Source: Catellatospora bangladeshensis (lineage in GTDB: Bacteria; Actinomycetota; Actinomycetes; Mycobacteriales; Micromonosporaceae). Taken from it: a stretch of 64,000 nucleotides of DNA. The stretch is from the NCBI RefSeq assembly GCF_016862575.1, contig NZ_BONF01000001.1, positions 82,904 to 146,903 on the forward strand. Reading direction: 5' to 3'. Shown here piece after piece: positions 49,237-58,069 of this stretch (position 1 is its first letter; every line of letters begins with the position of its first letter). The position numbers and the translations under genes were made by a program. The notes under the pieces are model-generated. The model was not told the DNA's origin and ran no database searches. It saw only the letters and a list, made by a program, of their open reading frames with translations.

Positions 49237-50229
49237 ATGGCGCGGAGGCTGGCCGAGGTGGCCAAACATGTGGGGGTCAGCGAGGCCACGGTCTCGCGGG
49301 TGCTCAACGGCAAGCCGGGCATCTCCGACGCCACCCGCGCGGCGGTGCTGTCCGCGCTCGACGTGCTCGGCTACGAGCGGCCGACCAAGCTGCGCGGCGA
49401 GCGCGCCCGGCTGGTCGGCATCGTGCTGCCGGAGATGCAGAACCCCATTTTCCCCGGGTTCGCCGAGGTCATGGCCGGGGCGCTGGCCAAGCGCGGGTTC
49501 ACCCCGGTGCTGTGCGCGCGCACGATCGACGGAGTGCCGGAGTCGGAGTACGTCAGCATCCTGCTGGAGCAGAACGTCTCCGGCGTGATCTTCGCCAGCG
49601 GCCTCTACCAGCAGACCCGGGCCGCGCACGAGCACTACGCCCGGCTGCGCGAGCGCGGCCTGCCCACGGTGCTGATCAACGCGACCGCGGACGGTCTGAG
49701 CTTCCCCCGGGTGTGCACCGACGAGGAGCACGCGGTCGAGCAGGCGTACGCCCACCTCGCGGCGCTCGGCCACGAGCGGATCGGCCTGGTCCTCGGCCCG
49801 CCCGACCACGTGCCGTCGGCCCGCAAGCTCGCCGCGTACCGCACCGCGCGGGCGGGCGCGGACGAGCTGGTCGCGTACGGGGCGCTGACGATGGAGGAGG
49901 GCCACGCCGCGGCGGCGCGGCTCATCGCCGAGGGTGCCACCGCGCTGATCTGCGCCAGCGACGTGCTCGCCATCGGCGCGATGCGGGCGGTGCGCCGGCT
50001 CGGCAAGCAGGTGCCGGGGGACGTGTCGGTGGTGGGCTTCGACGACTCGGGGCTGATGGCGTTCACCGACCCGCCGCTGACCACGGTGCGCCAGCCGGTC
50101 ACGGCGATGGGGCAGGCCGCGGTGGCGCTGCTGATCAGCCAGATCGAGGCCGAGCAGGTGCCCGACGACGAGCTGCTGTTCGAGCCCGAGCTGGTGGTCC
50201 GCGCCTCGACCGGTCCCGTCCCGGCCTGA
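49237..50229 (+). CDS. LacI-family regulator 2 of the alpha-glucan locus
   Basis: The 330-residue protein has the helix-turn-helix RLAEVAKHVGVSEATVSRVLNGKPGISDATRAAVLSALDVLGYERP and a sugar-sensing domain with LVGIVLPEMQNPIFPGFAEVMAGALAKRGFTPVLCARTIDGVPES, HVPSARKLAAYR and GDVSVVGFDDSGLMAFTDPPLTTVRQP. It is a close paralogue of the regulator at 39447 and bounds the locus on the right. The start is ATG at 49237, immediately after its operator region and without a Shine-Dalgarno. Having two related repressors suggests separate sensing of different glucan breakdown products. Confidence 0.93.
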   Translation: MARRLAEVAKHVGVSEATVSRVLNGKPGISDATRAAVLSALDVLGYERPTKLRGERARLVGIVLPEMQNPIFPGFAEVMAGALAKRGFTPVLCARTIDGVPESEYVSILLEQNVSGVIFASGLYQQTRAAHEHYARLRERGLPTVLINATADGLSFPRVCTDEEHAVEQAYAHLAALGHERIGLVLGPPDHVPSARKLAAYRTARAGADELVAYGALTMEEGHAAAARLIAEGATALICASDVLAIGAMRAVRRLGKQVPGDVSVVGFDDSGLMAFTDPPLTTVRQPVTAMGQAAVALLISQIEAEQVPDDELLFEPELVVRASTGPVPA

Positions 50230-50346
50230 CCCACCCCCTGCGGCGTCGTCGCGTCCGTCCCCGGCGGTCACAGCTGGGCGATAAACGCGAAAGTTTCCCC
50301 ACATTGTGCACATAATGGGGCGACTCACCGAGCCGGAGGAGGCAGG

Positions 50347-52638
50347 GTGACACCGCGGCTCAGTGTGATCGTCCCGTTCTTCGACGTCGCCGAGTACATC
50401 GGCGACTGCCTGGAGTCGCTGCGCCGCCAGACGCTGCGCGAGCTGGAGGTCATCCTCGTCGACGACGGCTCGCGCGACGGCAGCACGGCGATCGCCGAGC
50501 GCTGCTGCGCCGCCGACCCGCGCTTCCGCATCGTCCGCCAGGAGAACCAGGGTCTGGGCCCGGCGCGCAACACCGGCGCCCGGGAGGCCGCCGGGGAGTA
50601 CCTCACCTTCGTGGACAGCGACGACGTGGTGCCCGCGCACGCGTACGAGGCCATGGTCGGCTCGCTGGACCGCAGCGGCTCCTCGCTGGCGGCCGGGGGC
50701 GCGCGCCGCTTCGACGGCTCCTTCGGGGTATGGGAGTCCTGGCTGCACCGGGTGCCGTTCGCGCGCGACCGGCGCGCCTGCCACGTGCTGGACTTCCCGC
50801 CGCTGGCGCTGGACCGGATGGTGTGGAACAAGGTGTTCCGCCGCTCCTTCTGGGACGAGTTCGGCTACGCCTTCCCCGCGATCCGCTACGAGGACTACCC
50901 GGTCACGCTGCGCGCGCACCTGGACGCGGTGACCGTGGACTGCCTGTCCGCGCCGGTGTACTACTGGCGCGAGCGCGACGGCGGCGGCTCCATCACCCAG
51001 CGCCGCTACGAGTACGCCAACCTGCGCGACCGGGTCGCCTCGGCCGAGCTGGTGCTCGCCGTGGTGGACGAGCGCGCGCCCGAGCTGCGCACCCAGGTGC
51101 ACCGGCACTTCGCCCAGATCGACCTGATCACGCTGGTGGAGGCGTTCGGCGCGGCGGCCGGGCCGGACACCACCGAGCTGGCGGCGCTGGGCGCGCGGCT
51201 GGCCGGGCGGCTCGACGGCCGGGTGATCGCCGGATTGTCACCCCTCGACCGGCTGCACCACCACGCGCTGCGCACCGGTGACGTGGAGCTGCTGCGGCGG
51301 CTGGCCCGGTTCCGGGAGGCGGCCGACCCGGCCCGCCCGCCCCGCGCGGTGCGCCGCGCGCTGCCGCCCTGGGCGTACGAGCTGCGCTATCCGGAGCTGG
51401 ACGGGCCGCGCCGGCTGGGCCGTCTCGCGTCCCGCGCGCTCTACCTGCACACCACCGTGACCGGGGTGGACTGGCAGGATGGGGACCTGGCCGTGACCGG
51501 CACTGCGGAGATCCGGCACCTGCGCATGGACGAGCGGGCGGCGGTCCGGGTGACGCTGCAGTGCGGGAACGCGCCGGGCACGCCGCTGCCGGTGACGCGT
51601 TCGATCGCGGTCGACTCGCACGGCGAGCGCAGCCGGTGCGGGTTCGCCGTACGCATCCCCGGACCGGTGCTGGCCCGTCTGGCCACCGGCCGCCCCGCAC
51701 ACCTGCACGTCGAGGTCACGCACGGCCGGGTACGCCGCCGGGGCGTGCTGCGCCACCTGCGCGCGGGCAACGCCGAGACGGCCGCGGGCGGGTGGATCAG
51801 CGGCACCGGCTGGCTGCAGCCCTACGCCGGGCCCGACGGGCGGCTGCTGCTGCGCCACGAGCGCGACCCCGGCCGGCTCACCTCGGCATCCATCCGCGAC
51901 GGGCTGCTGGTGCTGGCCGGGCGGCTGCCGCCGGACGCGGGCGGCCGGCTGCACCTGTCCGGCCGGTGGGGCGGGCCCAGGCCGCTGCCCTGCGAGGTCC
52001 GCCCGGCCGCGGGCGGTGCCGCGTTCACGGTCCGGCTGCCGCTGTCCCGCCTCCACGCCGACAGGGCGCCCGACGATCCGGTCACCGGGCTGACGCTGTG
52101 GCCGATCGAGATCACCCGGAGCGGCCGCCCGCTGCTCGCGACCGGGCTGCACGAGACCGTCGGCTGCCTGCACGACGGCCGCCTCTACACGGTCGGCAGG
52201 GGCGCCGAGGGCCGGGCCGTGCTCGCCGAACGGCCGCCGCGCCTCCTGGTCGACGAGGCCGTGCTGCGCGACGACCGCACCGTCGCCGCCGGAGGCCGGC
52301 TGTGGGTGCCCGCGGACGGGATCACCGTGGTCTGGCGCGGCACCGGCCCCACCCGCGGCACGCCCGATCTGGCCTGCACGGTGTCGACCGGCGGAGGCCG
52401 CTGGAGCGCCGTCACCGCCTGGCGCGACTTCCTGGCTCACAGCGCCGGGGACGGGGAGTGGACGCTGTTCGCGCAGCCGGCCGACGGGATCGCGTACCCG
52501 GTGGTGGTCGACGGTTTCCTGGCCGGGCGCAGCGCGGTGACGCTGCGCGCGGGCCGGGTCGAGCTGGTGCTGCGCCCGCTGGCCGACCGGCTGCAGGTCG
52601 AGGTGCACGAGGAGGCGGCGGGAGGGGCGGCGCCATGA
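50347..52638 (+). CDS. GT2 glycosyltransferase with long C-terminal domain
   Basis: The 763-residue protein has a GT-A catalytic domain at residues 1-230: SVIVPFFDVAEYIGDCLESLRRQTLRELEVILVDDGSRDGS, ENQGLGPARNTGAREAAGEYLTFVDSDD (DxD near 95) and a later acceptor-site aspartate (IRYEDYPVTLRAHL). A helical linker follows. About 400 further residues are beta-rich modules (VTGVDWQDGDLAVTGTAEIR), which resemble the C-terminal trimerisation/acceptor domains of TarS/TagF-like teichoic-acid enzymes. The GTG start follows GGAGGAGG. It overlaps the next gene by 4 bp (ATGA). The product is probably a wall or surface polymer sugar decoration. Confidence 0.9.
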   Translation: MTPRLSVIVPFFDVAEYIGDCLESLRRQTLRELEVILVDDGSRDGSTAIAERCCAADPRFRIVRQENQGLGPARNTGAREAAGEYLTFVDSDDVVPAHAYEAMVGSLDRSGSSLAAGGARRFDGSFGVWESWLHRVPFARDRRACHVLDFPPLALDRMVWNKVFRRSFWDEFGYAFPAIRYEDYPVTLRAHLDAVTVDCLSAPVYYWRERDGGGSITQRRYEYANLRDRVASAELVLAVVDERAPELRTQVHRHFAQIDLITLVEAFGAAAGPDTTELAALGARLAGRLDGRVIAGLSPLDRLHHHALRTGDVELLRRLARFREAADPARPPRAVRRALPPWAYELRYPELDGPRRLGRLASRALYLHTTVTGVDWQDGDLAVTGTAEIRHLRMDERAAVRVTLQCGNAPGTPLPVTRSIAVDSHGERSRCGFAVRIPGPVLARLATGRPAHLHVEVTHGRVRRRGVLRHLRAGNAETAAGGWISGTGWLQPYAGPDGRLLLRHERDPGRLTSASIRDGLLVLAGRLPPDAGGRLHLSGRWGGPRPLPCEVRPAAGGAAFTVRLPLSRLHADRAPDDPVTGLTLWPIEITRSGRPLLATGLHETVGCLHDGRLYTVGRGAEGRAVLAERPPRLLVDEAVLRDDRTVAAGGRLWVPADGITVVWRGTGPTRGTPDLACTVSTGGGRWSAVTAWRDFLAHSAGDGEWTLFAQPADGIAYPVVVDGFLAGRSAVTLRAGRVELVLRPLADRLQVEVHEEAAGGAAP

Positions 52639-54443
52639 CCGACACCCGCTCCGGCCCGGCGGACGCGCACCTCGTCGACCTCGCCGTCCCGGCCGGCCGC
52701 CGGGCCGCGACCGGCGCCGACGCCGCCTGCACCGGGGCTGTGCTGCGGCGGCTGCTGCGCGACGTGCTGCCGCCGGACGCCCGGGTGCTGGCCGCCGGTC
52801 CGCACGCCCCCGACGTGATCGCCCTGGTGGCCAGGCACGCCGCGCACACCACCGTGCTGGTGGGCGAACCGGAGCAGGCGCGTGAGCTGGCAGCGGTGTA
52901 CCCGGCGGGCGTGGACGTGCGGGTCGGCGCGGTCGGCGGCGCCGCCGAGCACGTTCCGTTCGACGCGGTGCTGGCGCTGGACGGCCTCGACCACGTGCCG
53001 GGCCTCGACGGCCAGGAGCCCTGGATCCACCGGCTCCACCTGCTGATCGCGTACGCGACGGGAGCGCCGCAGCAAGGGCTGCCCGCCGGCCGCCGAGGGC
53101 CGGACGGGGATCGCCCCCCACCGCCGGACGGCGCCGTGCCGGATTCCGCCGAGGCGGCTGGAGCCGTCATGCCGCGAGTCAAGCCGGTGCTCGTGGTGGG
53201 CTGCCTGAACGCCTTCTCGCTGGTCGGGCTGCTCGACGCGCGCCCTCCGGGGCAGCGTCCGGTGGTCCGGGGAGCACCACGCGCGGCACGCGACGGGGCG
53301 GCGCCGCCCGGATCGCCCGCCGCGCTGGCGGCCGCGCTGGACGCGGCCGGGGTGCTCCCGGGCACGCTGTACGCCGCCTTCGGGCCCGACGGCATGCCGC
53401 ACACGCTGCTGGACACCGCGCTGACCGTGGACGCCGACGGGTTCGCGGCCCGTGCCGCGATACGGGGCATGGAGGCGGCCGCGCGCGACCTGCCGCTGGT
53501 CAGCCCGATCGGCGGGGCGGCCGCCGCGGCGGCGGACGCCGGGCTGCTGGCCGCGCTGCCCGAGCGCTGGCTCGCCGTGTCCGGCGCCCGCGGCCGCCCG
53601 CTCTACACCCGGGGCGGGGGCGACCTGGCCGTCGCGGCCGAGCCGGAGCCGGACGGCTGGCGGCTCACGCCGGTGGCCGACCCACCTGCCCCGGGACGGG
53701 CCGTGCCGGATCCGGGCCCGTCGCCGCTGGGGGCGTCGGCGGCGGCCGTGCCGGAGCGGGTCCCCGAGGGCGAGACCGTCGAGCGGCTGCTGCGGCGGCA
53801 GGCCGCGACGGGTGACGTCACCGCCGTGCGGGTGCTGGCCGCGGAGCTGGGCGCGTGGCTGCGGGCGTACCACGTGGACCGGCCGGATGCGCTGGTCTGC
53901 CTGGACGACCTGGTGCCGGACGGGCCGGACCTGGTGCCGGGGGTGCTGGGCCGGGTCTGGGGCGAGCCGGTGGGCTCCGGCGAGGTGCTCGCGGCGGCCT
54001 GGCACCGCTGGCACGAGCGGCTGGCCGCGGCGGGCGGGGAGCATCCGTGGCCGCCGTGGATGAGCGCCGACGACCTGGTCGCGGTGTGGCTGGACGCGGC
54101 CGGCGAGCCGCCCGCGCCCGAGATCCTGGCGCAGGGACGGCGCATCGCCGCCGCGCTGCGGGAGGCCGAGGGGCCGCCGACGGCACCGGCGGACCTGCGT
54201 ACCGCGCTGGCCGCCGCAGCGTCGGCGGGGGAGCACACCGCGCAGCTGTCCGCGCACATCGCGGGGCTGACCCGGACCCTGCAACTGCGCGACGAGCAGC
54301 TGCGGGTCCGCGAGGAGCGCATCCGCGCGCAGCGTGCGGAGCTGCGCCGCATCCGCGGCTCGCGCAGCTTCCGCCTGGTGCGGCTGCTGCAGCGGCCCCG
54401 GGAGCTGGCCCGCGCGCTCGCCCGCCGCCTGCACCTGCGCTGA
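52635..54443 (+). CDS. Large unknown partner of the GT2 glycosyltransferase
   Basis: The 602-residue protein has a Rossmann-like N-terminal section (about 25-140, VLRRLLRDVLPPDARVLAAGPHAPDVIALVARHAAHTTVLVGEP, VPFDAVLALDGLDHVPGL). It recalls a degenerate methyltransferase, since no glycine-rich motif I is kept. A second alpha/beta part (170-330), a region with WMSADDLVAVWLDAAG (about 475-490) and a C-terminal coiled coil (about 530-580, HIAGLTRTLQLRDEQLRVREERIRAQ) follow. It ends in a basic stretch. Coupled translation with the GT2 gene implies work in the same surface-glycan pathway. Several of its segments fit no family I know. Confidence 0.75.
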   Translation: MTDTRSGPADAHLVDLAVPAGRRAATGADAACTGAVLRRLLRDVLPPDARVLAAGPHAPDVIALVARHAAHTTVLVGEPEQARELAAVYPAGVDVRVGAVGGAAEHVPFDAVLALDGLDHVPGLDGQEPWIHRLHLLIAYATGAPQQGLPAGRRGPDGDRPPPPDGAVPDSAEAAGAVMPRVKPVLVVGCLNAFSLVGLLDARPPGQRPVVRGAPRAARDGAAPPGSPAALAAALDAAGVLPGTLYAAFGPDGMPHTLLDTALTVDADGFAARAAIRGMEAAARDLPLVSPIGGAAAAAADAGLLAALPERWLAVSGARGRPLYTRGGGDLAVAAEPEPDGWRLTPVADPPAPGRAVPDPGPSPLGASAAAVPERVPEGETVERLLRRQAATGDVTAVRVLAAELGAWLRAYHVDRPDALVCLDDLVPDGPDLVPGVLGRVWGEPVGSGEVLAAAWHRWHERLAAAGGEHPWPPWMSADDLVAVWLDAAGEPPAPEILAQGRRIAAALREAEGPPTAPADLRTALAAAASAGEHTAQLSAHIAGLTRTLQLRDEQLRVREERIRAQRAELRRIRGSRSFRLVRLLQRPRELARALARRLHLR

Positions 54444-54446
54444 GTC

Positions 54447-56009
54447 TCAGGATCGGAGCTGGTACGAGGCGAGCAGCCGGTCCTCCTCCGCATGCCTCGG
54501 GTACGCGAGCGCGACCAGCACGATGCCGATCACGATGGCCAGGGCCGCGGCCGAGTACGCCCAGCGGTCGCCCGCCAGGAACGCCTCCCGCGCCGCCTGC
54601 ACGATCTGCGTGGCGTACTCGGGGTAGCGCTGCGCGGTGTCGGCGGCGCTGGAGAAGGACTTCTGCAGCTCCGCCTCGGTCGCCTGGCTGACCTGCTGCG
54701 CGTCGGGCGACTGCTGGATCTGCGCGGCGAACGACCGGGCGTACCCGGCGGTCAGCAGCGCGCCGAGCAGCGACTGCATGATCGCGCCGCCCAGGTCGCG
54801 CTGCAGGTCGGCGGTGCCGGAGGCCATGCCGGCCCGCCGCACCGGCACCGAGCTGGTCAGCGCCCGCGACGCCGGCGTCCCGGCGAACCCGATCCCGGCC
54901 CCGACCAGCGCGTACGCCAGCCCGACCCGCCAGTACGGGATGCCCTCCCGCCACAGCAGCAGCATGGCGAGGAAGCCCAGCAGCAGGAACGCGTACCCGC
55001 AGAGCAGGGTGAACCGGGAGCCGTGCCGCTCGACCAGCCGCGCCGAGTGCGCCGCGACCATCGTCATCAGCAGCGGCGAGGGCAGGATCGCGGCGCCGGA
55101 CTGCAAGGTGCTGTAGCCGAGCACGTTCTGCAGGAACTGCTGCCCGATGAACAGCGATCCCATCAGCGAGCCGAACACGATGACCCCGGCCAGCGCCGCC
55201 ACCCAGAACGTGCGCCGCGCCGCCACGTCCAGGTCGTACAGCGGGTTGGGGGCGCGGCGCTGGCGCAGCACGAACGCGGCCGCGGCGGCGAGGGCGATCA
55301 CGAACAGCCCGGCCACGGCCGCCCCCGCGCCCGGGGTGGGCGCGAAGTTGACCCCCAGCACCAGCGCCGCGACGAGCAGCACGGACAGCACGCCGCCGAG
55401 GTTGTCGACGGGCTCGGTGGTCTCGTTGACGTGCGCGGGGATGACACGCCACGCGAGCAGCAGCGCCACCAGCGCCAGCGGCAGGGTCAGCAGGAAGACC
55501 GAACCCCACCAGAACCACTGCAGCACCAGGCCGGCCAGCAGCGGCCCCGTAGCCGAGATCGCCCCGCCGATGGCCGACCACAACGCGATCGCCCTGGTCC
55601 GCCGCGCGCCCGACCACAGCGCCGTGATGAGGGCGAGGGTGGTGGGGTAGGCCATGCCCGCGGCGAGCCCGCCCAGGACACGCGACAGCACCAGCATCAC
55701 GTCGGACACCGAGAACGCGGCCAGCAGGCAGGCCGGGACGGACAGGCCCACGCCGGTGATCAGCAGCAGCTTGCGGCCGTGGCGGTCGCCGACGGCGCCG
55801 AGGTAGAGCACCGAGGCGGCCAGGCCGAGCGAGTAGCCGACCGCGACCAGGTTCAGCATGGTCTGCGAGGAGTCGAACGCGCGGCCGATCGACGGCAGGG
55901 CGACGTTGGCGACCGACAGGTTCAGGTTCGCCACCCCGGCGACCAGGATCAACGTGCCCAGCACCAGCGACTGGCGCGCCGGGGCGGTGCCGGGCGGCGT
56001 GGCCGTCAT
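54447..56009 (-). CDS. MFS drug/H+ antiporter, DHA2 (14-TM) type
   Basis: The 520-residue protein has about 14 membrane helices. Motif A is GAVGDRHGRKLLLITG after helix 2 and motif C lies in helix 5 (AIGGAISATGPLLAGLVLQWFWW), both typical of EmrB/QacA-type exporters. A 60-residue extracytoplasmic loop with QQSPDAQQVSQATEAELQKSF lies before the last helix. ATG at 56009 follows GGGGAGG. It converges with the GT2 operon with 3 bp between stops. The exported compound is unknown. Confidence 0.93.
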   Translation of the reverse strand: MTATPPGTAPARQSLVLGTLILVAGVANLNLSVANVALPSIGRAFDSSQTMLNLVAVGYSLGLAASVLYLGAVGDRHGRKLLLITGVGLSVPACLLAAFSVSDVMLVLSRVLGGLAAGMAYPTTLALITALWSGARRTRAIALWSAIGGAISATGPLLAGLVLQWFWWGSVFLLTLPLALVALLLAWRVIPAHVNETTEPVDNLGGVLSVLLVAALVLGVNFAPTPGAGAAVAGLFVIALAAAAAFVLRQRRAPNPLYDLDVAARRTFWVAALAGVIVFGSLMGSLFIGQQFLQNVLGYSTLQSGAAILPSPLLMTMVAAHSARLVERHGSRFTLLCGYAFLLLGFLAMLLLWREGIPYWRVGLAYALVGAGIGFAGTPASRALTSSVPVRRAGMASGTADLQRDLGGAIMQSLLGALLTAGYARSFAAQIQQSPDAQQVSQATEAELQKSFSSAADTAQRYPEYATQIVQAAREAFLAGDRWAYSAAALAIVIGIVLVALAYPRHAEEDRLLASYQLRS

Positions 56010-56149
56010 CCCGCGAGCCTCCCCTGTCGGTGGGTACCTCCCAGGCTATGCCGACACAAGGCGCTTACTTCGTGAATCGTCCTGTTCGGTATGCCGGGCC
56101 CGGCACGCGTGATCGGGGCGGCGGATGGCCCGCCGGTAGCATCGCGGCC

Positions 56150-56911
56150 GTGGTGGAGCTTCTCGCGCAGCGGCTGGCGGCGGTGCCGGGTGTGGTCGGC
56201 GTCGTGCTCGGCGGCAGCCGCGCCCGCGGCGAGCACCGGCCGGACAGCGACACCGACCTCGGCGTTTACTACCGCGCCCGGCTCGATGTCGATGCGCTGC
56301 GGGCGCTGGCCGCCGAGGTGGCGGCCGAACACGACGTGTACGCCCCCGGCGACTGGGGTCCCTGGGTCGACGGCGGCGCCTGGCTCACCGTGGACGGGCG
56401 CGCCGTCGACTGGATCTACCGGGACCTCGACCGGGTGCACGGCGTGTGGGCGGACTGCCGGGCGGGCCGGTACACGGTCGAGCGGCAGGCAGGGCACCCG
56501 CTCGGCTTCTACAGCCACGCGTACGCGGGCGAGCTGGCGCTGTGCCGGGTGCTGGCCGATCCGTCCGGGGAACTCGCCGCGCTGCGCGAGCAGACCCGGC
56601 GTTACCCGGCCGCACTGGGAGATGCACTGGTCGCGGGCCTGTGGGAGGCGGAGTTCTCGATCGCCGGGGGCCGCAAGGCACCGGACGACCGGGTGTACGC
56701 CGCCGGGTGCGTGTTCCGCGCGGTCGGGGTGATGGCACAGGCGCTGCACGGCCGGGCCGGGCGCTGGACGATCAACGAGAAGGGCCTCGTCGCGTCCGCG
56801 GCCCGGCTGCCGCTCGCGCCGGCCGGCTTCCGCGAACAGGCCGAAGCCGCCCTGTCCGACCTGGACGCGGCCGCGGAGCTGCTCGAACGTGTCCGCGCCG
56901 CAGTAGCCTGA
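56150..56911 (+). CDS. Polymerase-beta-type nucleotidyltransferase
   Basis: The 253-residue protein carries the minimal nucleotidyltransferase motif GGSRARGEHRPDSDTDLGVYY (residues about 22-42: GS, then DxD). A third carboxylate lies in VDWIYRDLDR near residue 88, and a helical C-terminal domain follows. It resembles the aminoglycoside/kanamycin adenylyltransferase-like group. The start is GTG at 56150. TAGCAT (56137-56142) is an ideal -10 for a leaderless message, and a second GTG follows immediately. The substrate could be a small molecule or a protein; nothing nearby decides. Confidence 0.88.
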   Translation: MVELLAQRLAAVPGVVGVVLGGSRARGEHRPDSDTDLGVYYRARLDVDALRALAAEVAAEHDVYAPGDWGPWVDGGAWLTVDGRAVDWIYRDLDRVHGVWADCRAGRYTVERQAGHPLGFYSHAYAGELALCRVLADPSGELAALREQTRRYPAALGDALVAGLWEAEFSIAGGRKAPDDRVYAAGCVFRAVGVMAQALHGRAGRWTINEKGLVASAARLPLAPAGFREQAEAALSDLDAAAELLERVRAAVA

Positions 56912-56970
56912 CCCGCCGAGCCGCCACCGGGCGGTCGCTTGCCGCGGCGTCGGCGCAGACGCCGCTGGAG

Positions 56971-57020
56971 GTTGAGAAGGTGCCCTTCCTCTACGTATTG
57001 CGTTAAGAAGGTGCCCTTCC
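56971..57020. repeat. AAGGTGCCCTTC-type palindromic repeat, copy 1
   Basis: Two GAAGGTGCCCTTCC-type arms flank CTACGTATTGCGTTAA. Its reverse complement is nearly identical over the first 38 bp to the repeat at 62313-62365. It ends 18 bp before the GTG of the GIY-YIG gene. Confidence 0.85.
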
Positions 57021-57037
57021 TTTCGGATGGAGGCGGT

Positions 57038-57964
57038 GTGGAGGCGGGCGGGGTGCGGGCCGCGGTGCGGGCGCTGCCACGGGAGCCGGGGGTGTACCGG
57101 TTCCGCGACGGGCGTGGCCGGGTGCTCTACGCGGGCCGCGCGGTGGAGCTGCGCCGCCGGGTCGGCTCGTACTGGCGCGACCTCGGCGACCGCCCGCACC
57201 TGGCGCGTATGGTGCGCGCGGTGGCCCGGATCGAGGCGGTGGTGTGCGAGTCCGAGCATGAGGCGGCCTGGCTGGAGCGCAACGTGCTGGAGCATCGGAT
57301 GCCGCCCGCCAACCGGGTCCCCGGCGGGCTGGAGTCGCCGGTGCACATCCGTCTGGACCTTTCCGCCGCGGCGCCGGGGCTGAAAGTCGCGCATGTGCCC
57401 ACGCCGCGCCGGGAGACGGTGTGGTTCGGTCCTTACCTGGGCGGGCAGCGGGCACGCACCGCCGTCGCCGCACTGCACCGTGCCTTCCCGCTGCACTACA
57501 CCGGGACCGGGCTCACCGTCGCGGAGAGGGAGATGGCGCAGGCGCGCGGTGTCGGGCCGGGGCAGCGCGCGGACCTCGCCCTAGCCGTGCGGGCGGTGCT
57601 CGAACGGGAGCCGGGCGCGGTGGCGGCGCTGCGGGCCGAGCTGATCCGGCGCCGTCAGGCCGCCTCGGACGAGGCCGCGTACGAGCTGGCCGGGCGCATC
57701 CAGGCCGAACTCGAAGCGCTGGAGTGGACGGTCGCGCCGCAGCGGGTGACCGTGTCCGCGGCGTACGACCTCGATGTGTCCGGCTGGCACGAGGGTGTGC
57801 TGGTCACCTTCACCATCAGGGGCGGCCGGATGCTGGACTGGCGGCAGCGCGCGTGCTCGCCCCGCGCCGCCGCCCCACACCTCGCCGCGACCCCGCCGGA
57901 GTGGCACGCCTTCGCGGCCCGCAACGCCGCCCTGGCCGCGACGCTCGCCGCGCACACCGCCTGA
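57038..57964 (+). CDS. GIY-YIG nuclease related to the UvrC N-terminal domain
   Basis: The 308-residue protein has a GIY-YIG domain at residues 5-85: REPGVYRFRDGRGRVLYAGRAVELRRRVGSYW, then ESEHEAAWLERNVLEHRMPPAN. It keeps the catalytic Tyr, Arg and Glu. A UvrB-interaction-like helical region (LIRRRQAASDEAAYELAGRIQAELEALEW) is near residue 220. It lacks the second nuclease half and HhH of UvrC, so it is a Cho-like or actinobacterial UvrC-like repair nuclease. The GTG start at 57038 lies 4 bp after GGATGGAGG, which directly follows the palindromic repeat. Confidence 0.9.
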   Translation: MEAGGVRAAVRALPREPGVYRFRDGRGRVLYAGRAVELRRRVGSYWRDLGDRPHLARMVRAVARIEAVVCESEHEAAWLERNVLEHRMPPANRVPGGLESPVHIRLDLSAAAPGLKVAHVPTPRRETVWFGPYLGGQRARTAVAALHRAFPLHYTGTGLTVAEREMAQARGVGPGQRADLALAVRAVLEREPGAVAALRAELIRRRQAASDEAAYELAGRIQAELEALEWTVAPQRVTVSAAYDLDVSGWHEGVLVTFTIRGGRMLDWRQRACSPRAAAPHLAATPPEWHAFAARNAALAATLAAHTA

Positions 57965-57969
57965 ACCGG

Positions 57970-58033
57970 CCGCAGTTTCGGGGAAACCGCGGCCTCCAGC
58001 CGCCTCGTTCCTGCACTTCCCCCGAAACTGCGG
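57970..58033. repeat. GTTTCGGGGAA-type palindrome
   Basis: CCGCAGTTTCGGGGAA (57970-57985) pairs with TTCCCCCGAAACTGCGG (58017-58033) except for one extra base. It lies between two convergent genes. A half copy is cut by the right edge of the window (63965). Confidence 0.75.
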
Positions 58034-58069
58034 GCAGGCTTCGGCTGAGGGTCAAGCAGGTGCCCTTGT

